From the NCBI RefSeq assembly GCF_008807375.1, contig NZ_CP043311.1, forward strand, positions 1,840,001 through 1,904,000: a stretch of DNA of 64,000 nt. The letters run 5' to 3'. The stretch's first letter is position 1, and each line of letters begins with the position of its first letter. Shown in pieces: positions 40,504 to 49,039 of this stretch. The notes beneath the pieces were generated by a model. The model was not told the origin of the DNA and ran no database searches. It was given only the letters and a program-made list of their open reading frames with translations. The stretch is from Pseudomonas lalkuanensis (GTDB lineage Bacteria; Pseudomonadota; Gammaproteobacteria; Pseudomonadales; Pseudomonadaceae). The position numbers and the translations under genes were made by a program.

Positions 40504-41556
40504 ATGCTCAAGTCCTTACCGTGCATCCGTGCCACCCTCGGTATCGCCCTGCTGGCCGCTGCCAGCGCGCCAGCCCTGGCCGAGTCCTCCAACCTCACCG
40601 TGATCTCCTTCGGCGGCGCCACCAAGGCCGCGCAGGAAGAGGCCTATTTCAAACCCTTCGAACAGAGCGGCGCCGGCAAGGTGGTGGCTGGCGAGTACAA
40701 CGGCGAGCTGTCCAAGGTGAAAGCCATGGTGGACATCGGCCAGGTCACCTGGGACGTGGTGGAAGTGGAAAGCCCCGAACTGCTGCGCGGTTGCGAGGAA
40801 GGGCTGTTCGAGCGCATGGACCCGGCCGTGCTCGGCCAGTCCGCCAGCTACATGCCCGGCACGGTCAGCGAGTGCGGCGTGGCCAGCTACGTCTGGTCCA
40901 TGGTGCTGGCCTACAACGCCGACAAACTGGCCAGTGCGCCCAGCTCCTGGGCGGACTTCTGGGATGTCTCGCGTTTCCCCGGCAAGCGCGGCCTGCGCAA
41001 GGGAGCCAAGTACACCCTTGAGGCGGCACTGCTGGCCGACGGGGTGAAGCGCGAAGACCTCTACAAGGTACTGGAAACCCCGGATGGCGTGGCGCGTGCC
41101 TTCCGCAAGCTGGATGAGATCAAGCCGCACATCCAGTGGTGGGAAGCCGGCGCCCAGCCGCCGCAATGGCTGGTGGCCGGTGACGTGGTGATGTCCGCTG
41201 CCTACAACGGCCGCATCGCTGCCGCGCAGAAGGAAGGTTCGAAGCTCGCCATCGTCTGGAACGGCAACCTCTACGACCCGGACCACTGGGCCATCGTCCG
41301 CGGCAGCCCGAACAAGGCGCTCGCCGAACGCTTCATCGCTTTCGCCAGCCAGGCGGAAACCCAGAAGACCTTCTCCAGCCAGATCCCCTACGGCCCGGTC
41401 CACAAGGACGCCCTGGCCGCCTTGCCCGCCGCAACCCAGGCACAACTGCCCACCGCACCGGCCAACCTGGCCGAGGCGCAGCTGGTCAGCGCCGAGTTCT
41501 GGGTCAACCACGGCGAGGAGCTGGAAGAACGCTTCAACGCCTGGGCGGCACGCTGA
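40504..41556 (+). CDS. PotD/PA0222-like periplasmic substrate-binding protein
   Basis: A 350-residue binding protein with signal peptide MLKSLPCIRATLGIALLAAASAPALA. The mature N-terminus LTVISFGGATKAAQEEAYFKPFEQ and the segment DVVEVESPELLRGCEEGLFE are of the polyamine/GABA type (SBP_bac family). I recall P. aeruginosa PA0222, from a similar gene set, as a GABA binder, so GABA or a related amine is a reasonable guess. No matching PotBC-type permease is nearby; the next gene is an APC permease, and the ABC importer downstream has its own binding protein. Confidence 0.85.
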   Translation: MLKSLPCIRATLGIALLAAASAPALAESSNLTVISFGGATKAAQEEAYFKPFEQSGAGKVVAGEYNGELSKVKAMVDIGQVTWDVVEVESPELLRGCEEGLFERMDPAVLGQSASYMPGTVSECGVASYVWSMVLAYNADKLASAPSSWADFWDVSRFPGKRGLRKGAKYTLEAALLADGVKREDLYKVLETPDGVARAFRKLDEIKPHIQWWEAGAQPPQWLVAGDVVMSAAYNGRIAAAQKEGSKLAIVWNGNLYDPDHWAIVRGSPNKALAERFIAFASQAETQKTFSSQIPYGPVHKDALAALPAATQAQLPTAPANLAEAQLVSAEFWVNHGEELEERFNAWAAR

Positions 41557-41570
41557 AATTCGCGCCCCTT

Positions 41571-41590
41571 GGCCGCCACGCGTGGCGGCC
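41571..41590 (+). other. Perfect 20-bp palindrome after the binding-protein gene
   Basis: GGCCGCCACGCGTGGCGGCC lies 14 bases past the stop. There is no T-run, so it is more likely an mRNA-stabilising hairpin, common after highly expressed binding-protein genes, than a full terminator. Confidence 0.6.
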
Positions 41591-41697
41591 GGGAGCGGCG
41601 TGACTGACGGGAACGGCGCCGCCGTTTCCGGTACTGCCAGGCCCGCCGGCATCCACGGCCGGGCGGGCGCATAACAAATACAAGATTGGAGAGTGTC

Positions 41698-43101
41698 ATG
41701 AGCGCAAGTGTGTCCGTTCCTGCCCATGGGCAGGCGGAGGCGGGTGGTTTCCGCCGGGTGCTGGGTCTGGGGGCGCTGCTGTCCGTCGCCATCGGCCTGG
41801 TGGTGTCCCAGGGGGTGATGGTGCTGATGCTGCAAGGTGCCGGTTTCTCCGGCCTGGGCTTCATCGTGCCGCTGGGGCTGGCCTACCTGCTGGCCCTGAG
41901 TTACGCGTGTTCCTTCTCCGAACTGTCGCTGATGATTCCCCGCGCTGGCGGTCTTTCCAGCTACACCGAAGTGGCATTGGGGCACTTCCCGGCCATCCTC
42001 GCGACCTTCTCCGGCTACGTGGTAGTGGCCATGTTCGCGCTGTCGGCGGAACTGCTGCTGCTCGACCTGATCGTCGGCAAGATCTACCCCGGCGTGTTCC
42101 CGCCTTTCAGCATCGCATTCGGCGTGCTCGGCCTGTTCACCATCCTCAACCTGATGGGCATCGACATCTTCGCCAAGCTGCAGACCGCGCTGGCGGTGGT
42201 GATGGTGTTCGTGCTGCTGTTGCTGGGCATCGCCGCCATCGTCGAAGGTGCGCCGAGCGACACCGCCAGCACCGTGATCCAGGGCGACTGGAACCCCATG
42301 GGCGCCGGGGTGCTGACCCTCACCGCGCTGGCTGTGTGGGGTTTCGTCGGCGCCGAGTTCGTCTGCCCGCTGGTGGAGGAAACCAAACGGCCGGAACGCA
42401 ACATCCCGCGCTCGATGATGATCGGCCTGACGGTGATCTTCCTCACCATCGGCCTCTACTGCCTGGGTGCGCTGTTCATGGTGCCGCAGGAAGCGCTGAC
42501 CACCGACGCACTGCCGCACTATCTGTTCGCCACCAAGGTGTTCGGCAAGGCCGGTGAGCTGTTCCTGGTGATCGCCTCGGTGACCGCCACCTTCAGCACC
42601 CTGAACTCCTCGCTCGCGTCCATTCCGCGCATGCTTTACGGCATGGCGCAGAACGGCCAGGCCTTCCCCATCTTCAAGCGCCTCAGCCCGCGCGCCCGTA
42701 CCCCCTGGGTGTCGGTGCTGTTCGTGTCAGCCATCACCGGCCTGCCGATCCTGGTGCTGGGGCAGGACGCCGCTTCGGTCAACCTGCTCCTGCTGGCCGC
42801 CGCGCTGGCCTGGCTGCTGGCCTACATCATCGTCCACCTGGATGTCATTGCCCTGCGCCGCCGCTATCCGGCCATCGCCCGCCCGTTCAAGACGCCGTTC
42901 TATCCGCTGCCGCAGCTCTTCGGCATCGCCGGGATGCTCTACGCCATCTGGTACGCCTCGCCGAGCCCGGACATGACCGGAAAGATCTTCGGCATCGCCG
43001 GCGTCGTGCTGGGGCTGGTGTCGGTGATCGCGCTGGTCTGGATCAAGGTCGTGATGCGCAAGGACCTGTTCCGCCCCGAAGCCCTGGAGGGCACCCACTG
43101 A
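41698..43101 (+). CDS. APC-superfamily amino acid/amine permease
   Basis: A 467-residue, 12-helix permease. The N-terminal LGLGALLSVAIGLVVSQGVMVLMLQGAG is the unwound helix-1 region of APC carriers, and FSELSLMIPRAGGLSSYTEVALG is the family block after helix 2. It resembles the GABA/ethanolamine/amino-acid permease branch. The ATG at 41698 (MSASVSVPAHG) has GGAGAG upstream. It sits between two binding-protein genes, and the PotD-like one before it has no other membrane partner. Confidence 0.87.
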   Translation: MSASVSVPAHGQAEAGGFRRVLGLGALLSVAIGLVVSQGVMVLMLQGAGFSGLGFIVPLGLAYLLALSYACSFSELSLMIPRAGGLSSYTEVALGHFPAILATFSGYVVVAMFALSAELLLLDLIVGKIYPGVFPPFSIAFGVLGLFTILNLMGIDIFAKLQTALAVVMVFVLLLLGIAAIVEGAPSDTASTVIQGDWNPMGAGVLTLTALAVWGFVGAEFVCPLVEETKRPERNIPRSMMIGLTVIFLTIGLYCLGALFMVPQEALTTDALPHYLFATKVFGKAGELFLVIASVTATFSTLNSSLASIPRMLYGMAQNGQAFPIFKRLSPRARTPWVSVLFVSAITGLPILVLGQDAASVNLLLLAAALAWLLAYIIVHLDVIALRRRYPAIARPFKTPFYPLPQLFGIAGMLYAIWYASPSPDMTGKIFGIAGVVLGLVSVIALVWIKVVMRKDLFRPEALEGTH

Positions 43102-43119
43102 CCCTGTGACCGATTCACC

Positions 43120-43162
43120 CGGGGCCGGTCCGGCCCCGATCCCGCCCGGCAGCGTGCCGGGC
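43120..43162 (+). other. Two tandem GC hairpins between APC permease and ABC importer genes
   Basis: CGGGGCCG-GTC-CGGCCCCG (43120-43138) is followed by GCCCGGCA-GCG-TGCCGGGC (43144-43162), both perfect 8-bp stems. No T-run follows. They may be processing or stabilising structures separating two transcript segments. Confidence 0.55.
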
Positions 43163-43241
43163 CCCTGCCTGCCGCCGGCCCGCCAGAGGCCGGCGCAGTG
43201 GAACGACCTTGGCCTTCTGGCCAGCAACTGCCCTGCAATCC

Positions 43242-43249
43242 AACAACAA
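43242..43249 (+). promoter_or_regulatory. Candidate Hfq/Crc A-rich motif before the NMT1-like gene
   Basis: AACAACAA, an exact AAYAAYAA motif, 31 bases before the start of the ABC binding-protein gene, a position that would let Hfq/Crc block translation. Confidence 0.42.
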
Positions 43250-43280
43250 GCAAAGCCATCAGGCTGCGGGAGACTGTTCC

Positions 43281-44267
43281 ATGTTCAAAGCCTCGCTGCG
43301 ACACATCACCAAACCCCTTTGCTGCACCGCCCTGGCCGCAGGCGTCGTCACTGGCGCGCAGGCCGGCACCCTGTCCATCGGCCATACCACCTGGGTCGGC
43401 TACGGCACCCTGTACCTGGCCCGCGATCTCGGCTTCTTCAAGGAGCAGGGCCTGGACGTCGAACTGACCACCATGGAAGAGGCCTCGATGTACATGGCCG
43501 CCCAGGCGTCCGGCCAGCTCTCCGGCTCGGCATCGACCATCGACGAAGTGCTCAAGTACCGCTCTGGCGAATTCTGCTTCAAGGCCGTGGCCGCGCTCGA
43601 CGACAGCTATGGCGGCGACGGCGTGCTGGTGAGCGACAAGGTCACCAGCCTGAAGGAGTTGAAGGGCCAGTCGGTGGCGGTCAACGAAGGCTCCGTCTCG
43701 CAGTTCTGGCTGTCCTACCTGCTCAAGCGCAACGGCATGAGCATGGCTGACCTGGACGTGCAGAACATGACCGCGGACGACGCCGCGACCGCCTTCATCG
43801 CCGGTCGCGTGCCCGCCGCCGTGACCTGGGAGCCGCACCTGTCGATGGTGCGCCAGAAGGGCGAGGGCAAGGTGCTGATCGACAGCACCGAGACGCCTGG
43901 CGTGATCGTCGACGTCGTGGCCCTGTCCTGCGATGTGATCGAGAAGCAGCCGGAGGATGTGAAGGCGCTGGTCAAGGGCCTGTACAAGGCTGTGCAGTTC
44001 ACCCGCGACAACCCCGAGAAGGCCCACGAAATCATGGCCAAGGGTGTCGGCGGCTATCTCTCCGACCCGGCCGAGCTGGCCAACGCCGCCAAGGGCGTGC
44101 GTTTCTACGACCAGGCCATGAGTGAGACGCTGCTGGGCACGCCCGGCAAGCCGGGGCAGATCCAGGAGGTGATCCGCCTGGCCAACGAAACCTGGAGCAG
44201 CCTGCAGGGCAAGCCCTTTGCCGTCAGCTACGACGACCTGGTCGATACCCGGTTCGTCACCCCCTGA
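43281..44267 (+). CDS. ABC importer substrate-binding protein, NMT1/TauA type
   Basis: A 328-residue periplasmic protein with signal peptide ending GVVTGAQA. SIGHTTWVGYGTLYLARDLGFFKEQGLDVELT is the standard start of the NMT1/TauA/SsuA group. These bind taurine, sulfonates, nitrate, or pyrimidine and thiamine precursors. The permease gene begins 13 bases downstream and the ATPase overlaps that, so the importer is complete. In this locus an amine, amino-sulfonate or pyrimidine-derived substrate is likely, but the sequence does not decide. Confidence 0.87.
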   Translation: MFKASLRHITKPLCCTALAAGVVTGAQAGTLSIGHTTWVGYGTLYLARDLGFFKEQGLDVELTTMEEASMYMAAQASGQLSGSASTIDEVLKYRSGEFCFKAVAALDDSYGGDGVLVSDKVTSLKELKGQSVAVNEGSVSQFWLSYLLKRNGMSMADLDVQNMTADDAATAFIAGRVPAAVTWEPHLSMVRQKGEGKVLIDSTETPGVIVDVVALSCDVIEKQPEDVKALVKGLYKAVQFTRDNPEKAHEIMAKGVGGYLSDPAELANAAKGVRFYDQAMSETLLGTPGKPGQIQEVIRLANETWSSLQGKPFAVSYDDLVDTRFVTP

Positions 44268-44280
44268 GCGGAGAGCCGAT

Positions 44281-45084
44281 ATGACTTCCAAGCAGAACTG
44301 GCTCAGCCGCTGTCTGACCCCCAAGGTCGACCTGCCGGCGCGGCTGATACTGAGTGCCAGCACCCTCGGCTGGCTGCTGGTGCTCGGCCTGTGGGCCGGG
44401 CTGTCCTACGGCGGGCTGGTGCCGTCGATGTTCCTGCCGACACCGGGCGCGGTACTGGAGGCAGCCGGGCGACTGGCCGCCGACGGCACCCTCGGCAAAC
44501 ACGTGCTGGCCAGCGTCGAAGTGGTGCTGATCGGCTTCATCCTGTCGTCCCTGGTGGCGGTGCCGCTGGGGCTCCTGATGGGCAGTTTCCGCATCGTCCA
44601 GGCGTTCCTCGAACCCTTGGTGAACTTCATCCGCTACCTGCCGGTGACCTCCTTCGTGCCGCTGTTCATCCTCTGGATCGGCATCGGCCTGGAGCAGCGG
44701 GTGACGGTGATCATCTTCGGCGTGTTCTTCCAGCAACTGGTGATGATCGCGGACGTGTCCAAGGGCGTTTCCAAGGACCTGATCAACGCCTCCTACACCC
44801 TCGGCTCGAACCGCCGCGACGTGATCTTCCACGTCCTCGGCCCGGCATCCTTGCCCGGCGTGCTGGATACCCTGCGGGTGACCATGGGTTGGGCCTGGAC
44901 CTACCTGGTGGTGGCCGAACTGGTCGCCGCCAGCAGCGGCCTGGGATACATCAGCCTGAAGGCCATGCGCGGCTTCCAGGTGGACGTGATCTTCCTCGCC
45001 ATCGCCATCATCGGCCTGCTCGGCCTGGTGACCGATCAGCTGTTCCGTCTGCTCCGACTGAAGGTGGCTTCATGGGCTCAGTAA
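44281..45084 (+). CDS. ABC importer permease, TauC/SsuC type
   Basis: A 267-residue inner-membrane permease with six helices. The cytoplasmic EAA loop ADVSKGVSKDLINASYTLGSNRRDVIFHVLGPASLPGVLD contacts the ATPase. GGLVPSMFLPTPGAVLEA is typical of the TauC/SsuC/NrtB group. It overlaps the ATPase gene by 13 bases. Works with the neighbouring NMT1-like binding protein. Confidence 0.9.
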   Translation: MTSKQNWLSRCLTPKVDLPARLILSASTLGWLLVLGLWAGLSYGGLVPSMFLPTPGAVLEAAGRLAADGTLGKHVLASVEVVLIGFILSSLVAVPLGLLMGSFRIVQAFLEPLVNFIRYLPVTSFVPLFILWIGIGLEQRVTVIIFGVFFQQLVMIADVSKGVSKDLINASYTLGSNRRDVIFHVLGPASLPGVLDTLRVTMGWAWTYLVVAELVAASSGLGYISLKAMRGFQVDVIFLAIAIIGLLGLVTDQLFRLLRLKVASWAQ

Positions 45085-45908
45085 CCGCAATGCACAGAGA
45101 TGCGGCCGTCAATCAGGCGGCAACCGGCAACCAGCAGGACCGGTTGCGGGTGGAGCAGGTCTGCCTGCGCTACAGCACACCGGACGGGCAGACCTTCACC
45201 GCCCTGGAGAACGTTTCGCTCAGCGTTCCGGACCAGCAGTTCGCCGTGCTGGTGGGGCCATCCGGCTGCGGCAAGTCGAGCCTGCTCTACCTCACCGCCG
45301 GCCTGGCCGAACCCACCTCGGGCAGCATCTGCGTCGGTGGCAAGCGGGTGGAAGGGCCGGGCGCCGACCGTGGCATGGTGTTCCAGAGCTACACGTTGTT
45401 CCCCTGGCTCAGCGTGCGGCAGAACATCGAGTTCGGTTTGAAGCGCAAGGGCATGGTCAGTGCCGAGCGGGAGGAGATCGTCGACTTCTACCTCAACGAG
45501 GTAGGCCTGACGCAGTTCGCCGACCGTTATCCCAAGCAGCTCTCCGGCGGCATGATGCAGCGGGTGGCCATCGCCCGGGCCCTGGCCAACGACCCGCAGA
45601 TCCTGCTGATGGACGAGCCCTTCGGCGCCCTCGACAGCCAGACCCGCATGCAGATGCAGCAATTGCTGCTAAGGGTCTGGGAGCACAGCAAGAAGACCGT
45701 GGTGTTCGTCACGCACGACATAGACGAGGCCATCCTGCTGGGCGACCGGGTCTACGTGATGGGTGCGCGGCCGGGGCGGATCAAGCGCGAGATGGAGGTG
45801 CCCATGCCGCGCCCGCGGGACATGGACATGGTGATGGAGCGCCAGTTCATCGAGATGAAGCGGGAGATCCTCGGGCTGCTGCACAACGAACTGGACAAGC
45901 CTCACTGA
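45072..45908 (+). CDS. ABC importer ATPase, TauB/SsuB type
   Basis: A 278-residue ATP-binding subunit. Walker A is GPSGCGKSS, the Q loop is FQSYTLFPWLSV, the signature LSGGMMQRVAIARAL, Walker B ILLMDEPFGALD and the switch His is in VFVTHDIDEA. It starts inside the permease gene, indicating coupled translation. The group energises taurine, sulfonate, nitrate or pyrimidine uptake. Confidence 0.92.
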   Translation: MGSVTAMHRDAAVNQAATGNQQDRLRVEQVCLRYSTPDGQTFTALENVSLSVPDQQFAVLVGPSGCGKSSLLYLTAGLAEPTSGSICVGGKRVEGPGADRGMVFQSYTLFPWLSVRQNIEFGLKRKGMVSAEREEIVDFYLNEVGLTQFADRYPKQLSGGMMQRVAIARALANDPQILLMDEPFGALDSQTRMQMQQLLLRVWEHSKKTVVFVTHDIDEAILLGDRVYVMGARPGRIKREMEVPMPRPRDMDMVMERQFIEMKREILGLLHNELDKPH

Positions 45909-45948
45909 GGCCACTGGCCGGGCGGCGTGCAGTTCGTCGCCCGTGCCT

Positions 45949-46016
45949 CTGCCCGCCGGCCTTGCACCCCGCCAGGTGCCTGGCGCCAGGGCGTCTGGCG
46001 GGCAGGGCAGCTTTTT
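45949..46016 (+). terminator. Extended hairpin and T-run after the ABC operon
   Basis: CTGCCCGCC (45949) pairs with GGCGGGCAG (45997-46005); a smaller stem CCAGGTGCCTGG lies inside. A run of five T begins seven bases later. A likely terminator for the ABC genes, just before the aminotransferase promoter region. Confidence 0.65.
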
Positions 46017-46047
46017 CGTATAGCCCGAAGACAAATTTAGTAATTTC
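46012..46047 (+). promoter_or_regulatory. AT-rich motif shared with the aldehyde dehydrogenase leader
   Basis: Aligns without gaps to 38756-38791 (25 of 36 identical, including TTTTTC, TAT, TTTA and TAATTT blocks). Most differences in the LysR-box half are single transitions, and the right half-site is degenerate. Suggests common control of both units by the LysR at 37722. Confidence 0.45.
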
Positions 46048-46110
46048 GCTGCCCGGCAGCTTCAGCCAGCATCGGTACCACTGAATACCGGGACGAGGAG
46101 ACCCCTAACA

Positions 46111-47493
46111 ATGAACGCTCAATTCCAGGCCCAACGCGAAACCCGTGACTACCAGGCATCCGATGCGGCCCACCACATCCATGCCTTCCTCGACCAGAAG
46201 GCGCTGAACGCCGAAGGGCCGCGGGTGATCGTTGGCGGCGAGCGCCTCCACCTCTGGGACAACGACGGCAAGCGCTACCTCGACGGCATGTCCGGCCTGT
46301 GGTGCACCAACCTCGGCTACGGCCGCAAGGACCTCACCGCTGCCGCTACCCGCCAGCTGGAGCAGCTGCCGTACTACAACATGTTCTTCCACACCACCCA
46401 CCCGGCCGTGGTCGAACTGTCGGAACTGCTGTTCAGCCTGCTGCCGGGGCACTACAGCCACGCCATCTACACCAACTCCGGCTCCGAGGCGAACGAGGTG
46501 CTGATCCGCACCGTGCGCCGCTACTGGCAGATCCTCGGCAAGCCCGAGAAGAAGATCATGATCGGCCGCTGGAACGGCTACCACGGCTCCACCCTGGGCG
46601 CCACGGCGCTTGGCGGGATGAAGTTCATGCACGAAATGGGCGGCATGCTGCCGGACATCGCGCACATCGACGAGCCGTACTACTTCGCCAACGGCGGCGA
46701 CCTGACTCCGCAGGAGTTCGGCCTGCGTGCCGCCCGCCAGCTGGAGGAGAAAATCCTCGAACTGGGCGCCGACAAGGTGGCCGCGTTCGTCGCCGAACCC
46801 TTCCAGGGCGCGGGCGGCATGATCTTCCCGCCGGAAACCTACTGGCCGGAAATCCAGCGCATCTGCCGCAAGTACGACGTGCTGCTGTGCGCTGACGAAG
46901 TGATCGGCGGCTTCGGTCGCACCGGCGAGTGGTTCGCCCACCAGCACTTCGGCTTCGAGCCGGACACCCTGTCCATCGCCAAGGGCCTGACCTCCGGCTA
47001 CATCCCCATGGGTGGCCTGATCCTCAGCAAGCGCATGGCCGAAGCCCTGGTGGAGCAGGGCGGTGTGTTCGCTCACGGCCTGACTTACTCCGGGCACCCG
47101 GTGGCGGCGGCCGTGGCCATCGCCAACCTCAAGGCGCTGCGTGACGAAGGTGTGGTCACCCAGGTGAAGAACGACACCGGCCCTTACCTGCAGCAGTGCC
47201 TGCGTGAAGTCTTCGGCAACCACCCGCTGGTGGGCGATATCCAGGGCACCGGCTTCGTCGCCGCGCTGCAGCTGGCCGAGGACAAGGCCACCCGCAAGCG
47301 CTTCGAGAACGAGAACGACATCGCCTGGCGTTGCCGCACCATCGGCTTCGAGGAAGGCCTGATCATCCGCTCCACCCTCGGCCGCATGATCATGGCGCCG
47401 GCGCTGGTAGCCACTCGCGGCGAGATCGACGAGCTGGTGAGCAAGACGAAAATCGCGGTGGATCGCACCGCGCAGGAACTGGGACGCTTCTAA
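46111..47493 (+). CDS. Class III (omega) aminotransferase, SpuC-like
   Basis: A 460-residue PLP-dependent aminotransferase. The active-site lysine is in LSIAKGLTSGYIPMGG; TNSGSEANEVLIRTVR, IGRWNGYHGSTLG and CADEVIGGFGRTGEWF are class III blocks. It resembles SpuC (putrescine/spermidine:pyruvate) and beta-alanine:pyruvate enzymes. The aldehyde formed would suit the ALDH at 38873. A 12-bp hairpin follows, then the NCS1 permease and deacetylase genes, probably one operon. Confidence 0.88.
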   Translation: MNAQFQAQRETRDYQASDAAHHIHAFLDQKALNAEGPRVIVGGERLHLWDNDGKRYLDGMSGLWCTNLGYGRKDLTAAATRQLEQLPYYNMFFHTTHPAVVELSELLFSLLPGHYSHAIYTNSGSEANEVLIRTVRRYWQILGKPEKKIMIGRWNGYHGSTLGATALGGMKFMHEMGGMLPDIAHIDEPYYFANGGDLTPQEFGLRAARQLEEKILELGADKVAAFVAEPFQGAGGMIFPPETYWPEIQRICRKYDVLLCADEVIGGFGRTGEWFAHQHFGFEPDTLSIAKGLTSGYIPMGGLILSKRMAEALVEQGGVFAHGLTYSGHPVAAAVAIANLKALRDEGVVTQVKNDTGPYLQQCLREVFGNHPLVGDIQGTGFVAALQLAEDKATRKRFENENDIAWRCRTIGFEEGLIIRSTLGRMIMAPALVATRGEIDELVSKTKIAVDRTAQELGRF

Positions 47494-47504
47494 GTCCCTG
47501 TCGA

Positions 47505-47534
47505 CTGCCCCGGTCCGGATCTGGACCGGGGCAG
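47505..47534 (+). other. Strong intercistronic hairpin after the aminotransferase gene
   Basis: A perfect 12-bp stem (CTGCCCCGGTCC / GGACCGGGGCAG) with a six-base loop, 12 bases past the stop and without a T-run. Probably sets a 3' end by RNA processing so that the aminotransferase message exceeds that of the downstream genes. Confidence 0.65.
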
Positions 47535-47629
47535 CCATTCCCGGATCTGCGCTGACGACGGCGGTGCTTCGGTTTGCTCCGGACTGCCGGGGCGGCGCTC
47601 ATCCCCAATAAACGAGTGCGAGACCTGGC

Positions 47630-49039
47630 ATGCATAACAATGACAATCCACAGGCTCCGGCGCTGGAACTGAGTACGATCCAGCCGATCTCCGCCGAGGA
47701 GCGCCATGGGCGCCCACGGGACCTGTTCACCATCTGGTTCGGCTGCAACCTGATCCTGTTGACCGTAATTACCGGCGCCCTCGCGGTGACCGTGTTCAAA
47801 CTGCCCTTCTTTTCCGCACTGGCAGCGCTGGTACTGGGCAACCTGGTGGGGGGCGTGTTCATGGCCCTGCACTCGGCCCAGGGGCCACAACTCGGCGTGC
47901 CCCAGATGGTGCAGACCCGCGGCCAGTTCGGCTCCTTCGGCTCCCTGCTGGTGGTGGCCCTCGTCGTCGTGATGTACCTCGGCTTCTTCGCCTCGAACCT
48001 GGTGCTGGGTGGCCAGTCGCTGCACGGTCGTTTCCCGGCCGTCAACACCAACGTCGGCATCCTTCTGGTGGGCTTCATCAGCCTGGTGGCGGCGTCGGTG
48101 GGCTATCGCCTGATCCACGCCTACACCCGCGTCATGACCTATCTTTCCGGCGCGGTATTGTTGCTTGCCTTCGTCTGGCTGGTGTTCGGCCACGGCCTGC
48201 CGGCGGACTTCCTTGAGCGCAATGAAACCTCCCTGGCCGGATTTCTCGGCACCCTGTCGGTGGCTGCGCTCTGGCAACTGGCTTATGCGCCCTACGTGTC
48301 CGACTACTCCCGTTACCTGCCGGAAGCCACGGGTTCGCGTAGCGCCTTCTGGTCCAGTTACTGGGGCTGCTGCCTGGGCTCGCTTCTGCCCATGCTGCTG
48401 GGGGTGATGGTGGCCCTGAGTATCGACGGCGATGACGTGGTGGGTGGCCTGATCGAGGCCACCGGCGGCCTCAGTGCCTTGCTGGTGGCGGTGCTCTCCA
48501 TCGGCATCGCTGCTACCAACGCCATGAACCTGTACTGCGGTGCCCTGTCCACCATCACCGTGGGGCAGACCCTCGTGCCGTCCTGGTCGGCCGGGGCCGG
48601 TGCACGCATCCTCATCTCGCTGATCCTGTTCTCGGGCTCGCTGGCGTTGGCGCTGCTGGGGCAGGACGATTTCATGGTCAACTACACCAACTTCATTCTC
48701 CTCCTGCTGTACGTGCTGGTGCCCTGGAGCGCCATCAACCTGGTGGACTACTACCTGGTGGCCCACGGCCGCTACGACCTGCCGTCGTTCTTCCGTCGTG
48801 ATGGTGGCCTTTACGGTCGCTGCAATTGGACGGCGGTCAACTGCTACGTGCTCGGCATCATCGTGCAGATCCCCTTCATGTCCACCGCCCTCTATACCGG
48901 CCCGGTGGCACGCGCCATGGACGGTGCCGATATTTCCTGGATCGTTGGCCTGGGTGTGATCTCGCCGGTTTACTACCTGGCCTGCCGCCTCGGTGGCCGG
49001 ACCCGTGCCCTGGCCCAGACCGCTCAAGGAGGTGCCTGA
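47630..49039 (+). CDS. NCS1-family (purine/cytosine-type) permease
   Basis: A 469-residue membrane carrier with about 12 helices. The N-terminus ISAEERHGRPRDLFTIWFGCNLILLT and GPQLGVPQMVQTRGQFGSFGS are diagnostic for the CodB-like NCS1 family; PYVSDYSRYLP and NFILLLLYVLVPWSAINLVDYY follow. Members carry cytosine, hydantoins, allantoin, thiamine or related nitrogen compounds. The deacetylase gene overlaps its stop (TGATG), strongly suggesting that it imports the deacetylase substrate. Confidence 0.87.
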   Translation: MHNNDNPQAPALELSTIQPISAEERHGRPRDLFTIWFGCNLILLTVITGALAVTVFKLPFFSALAALVLGNLVGGVFMALHSAQGPQLGVPQMVQTRGQFGSFGSLLVVALVVVMYLGFFASNLVLGGQSLHGRFPAVNTNVGILLVGFISLVAASVGYRLIHAYTRVMTYLSGAVLLLAFVWLVFGHGLPADFLERNETSLAGFLGTLSVAALWQLAYAPYVSDYSRYLPEATGSRSAFWSSYWGCCLGSLLPMLLGVMVALSIDGDDVVGGLIEATGGLSALLVAVLSIGIAATNAMNLYCGALSTITVGQTLVPSWSAGAGARILISLILFSGSLALALLGQDDFMVNYTNFILLLLYVLVPWSAINLVDYYLVAHGRYDLPSFFRRDGGLYGRCNWTAVNCYVLGIIVQIPFMSTALYTGPVARAMDGADISWIVGLGVISPVYYLACRLGGRTRALAQTAQGGA

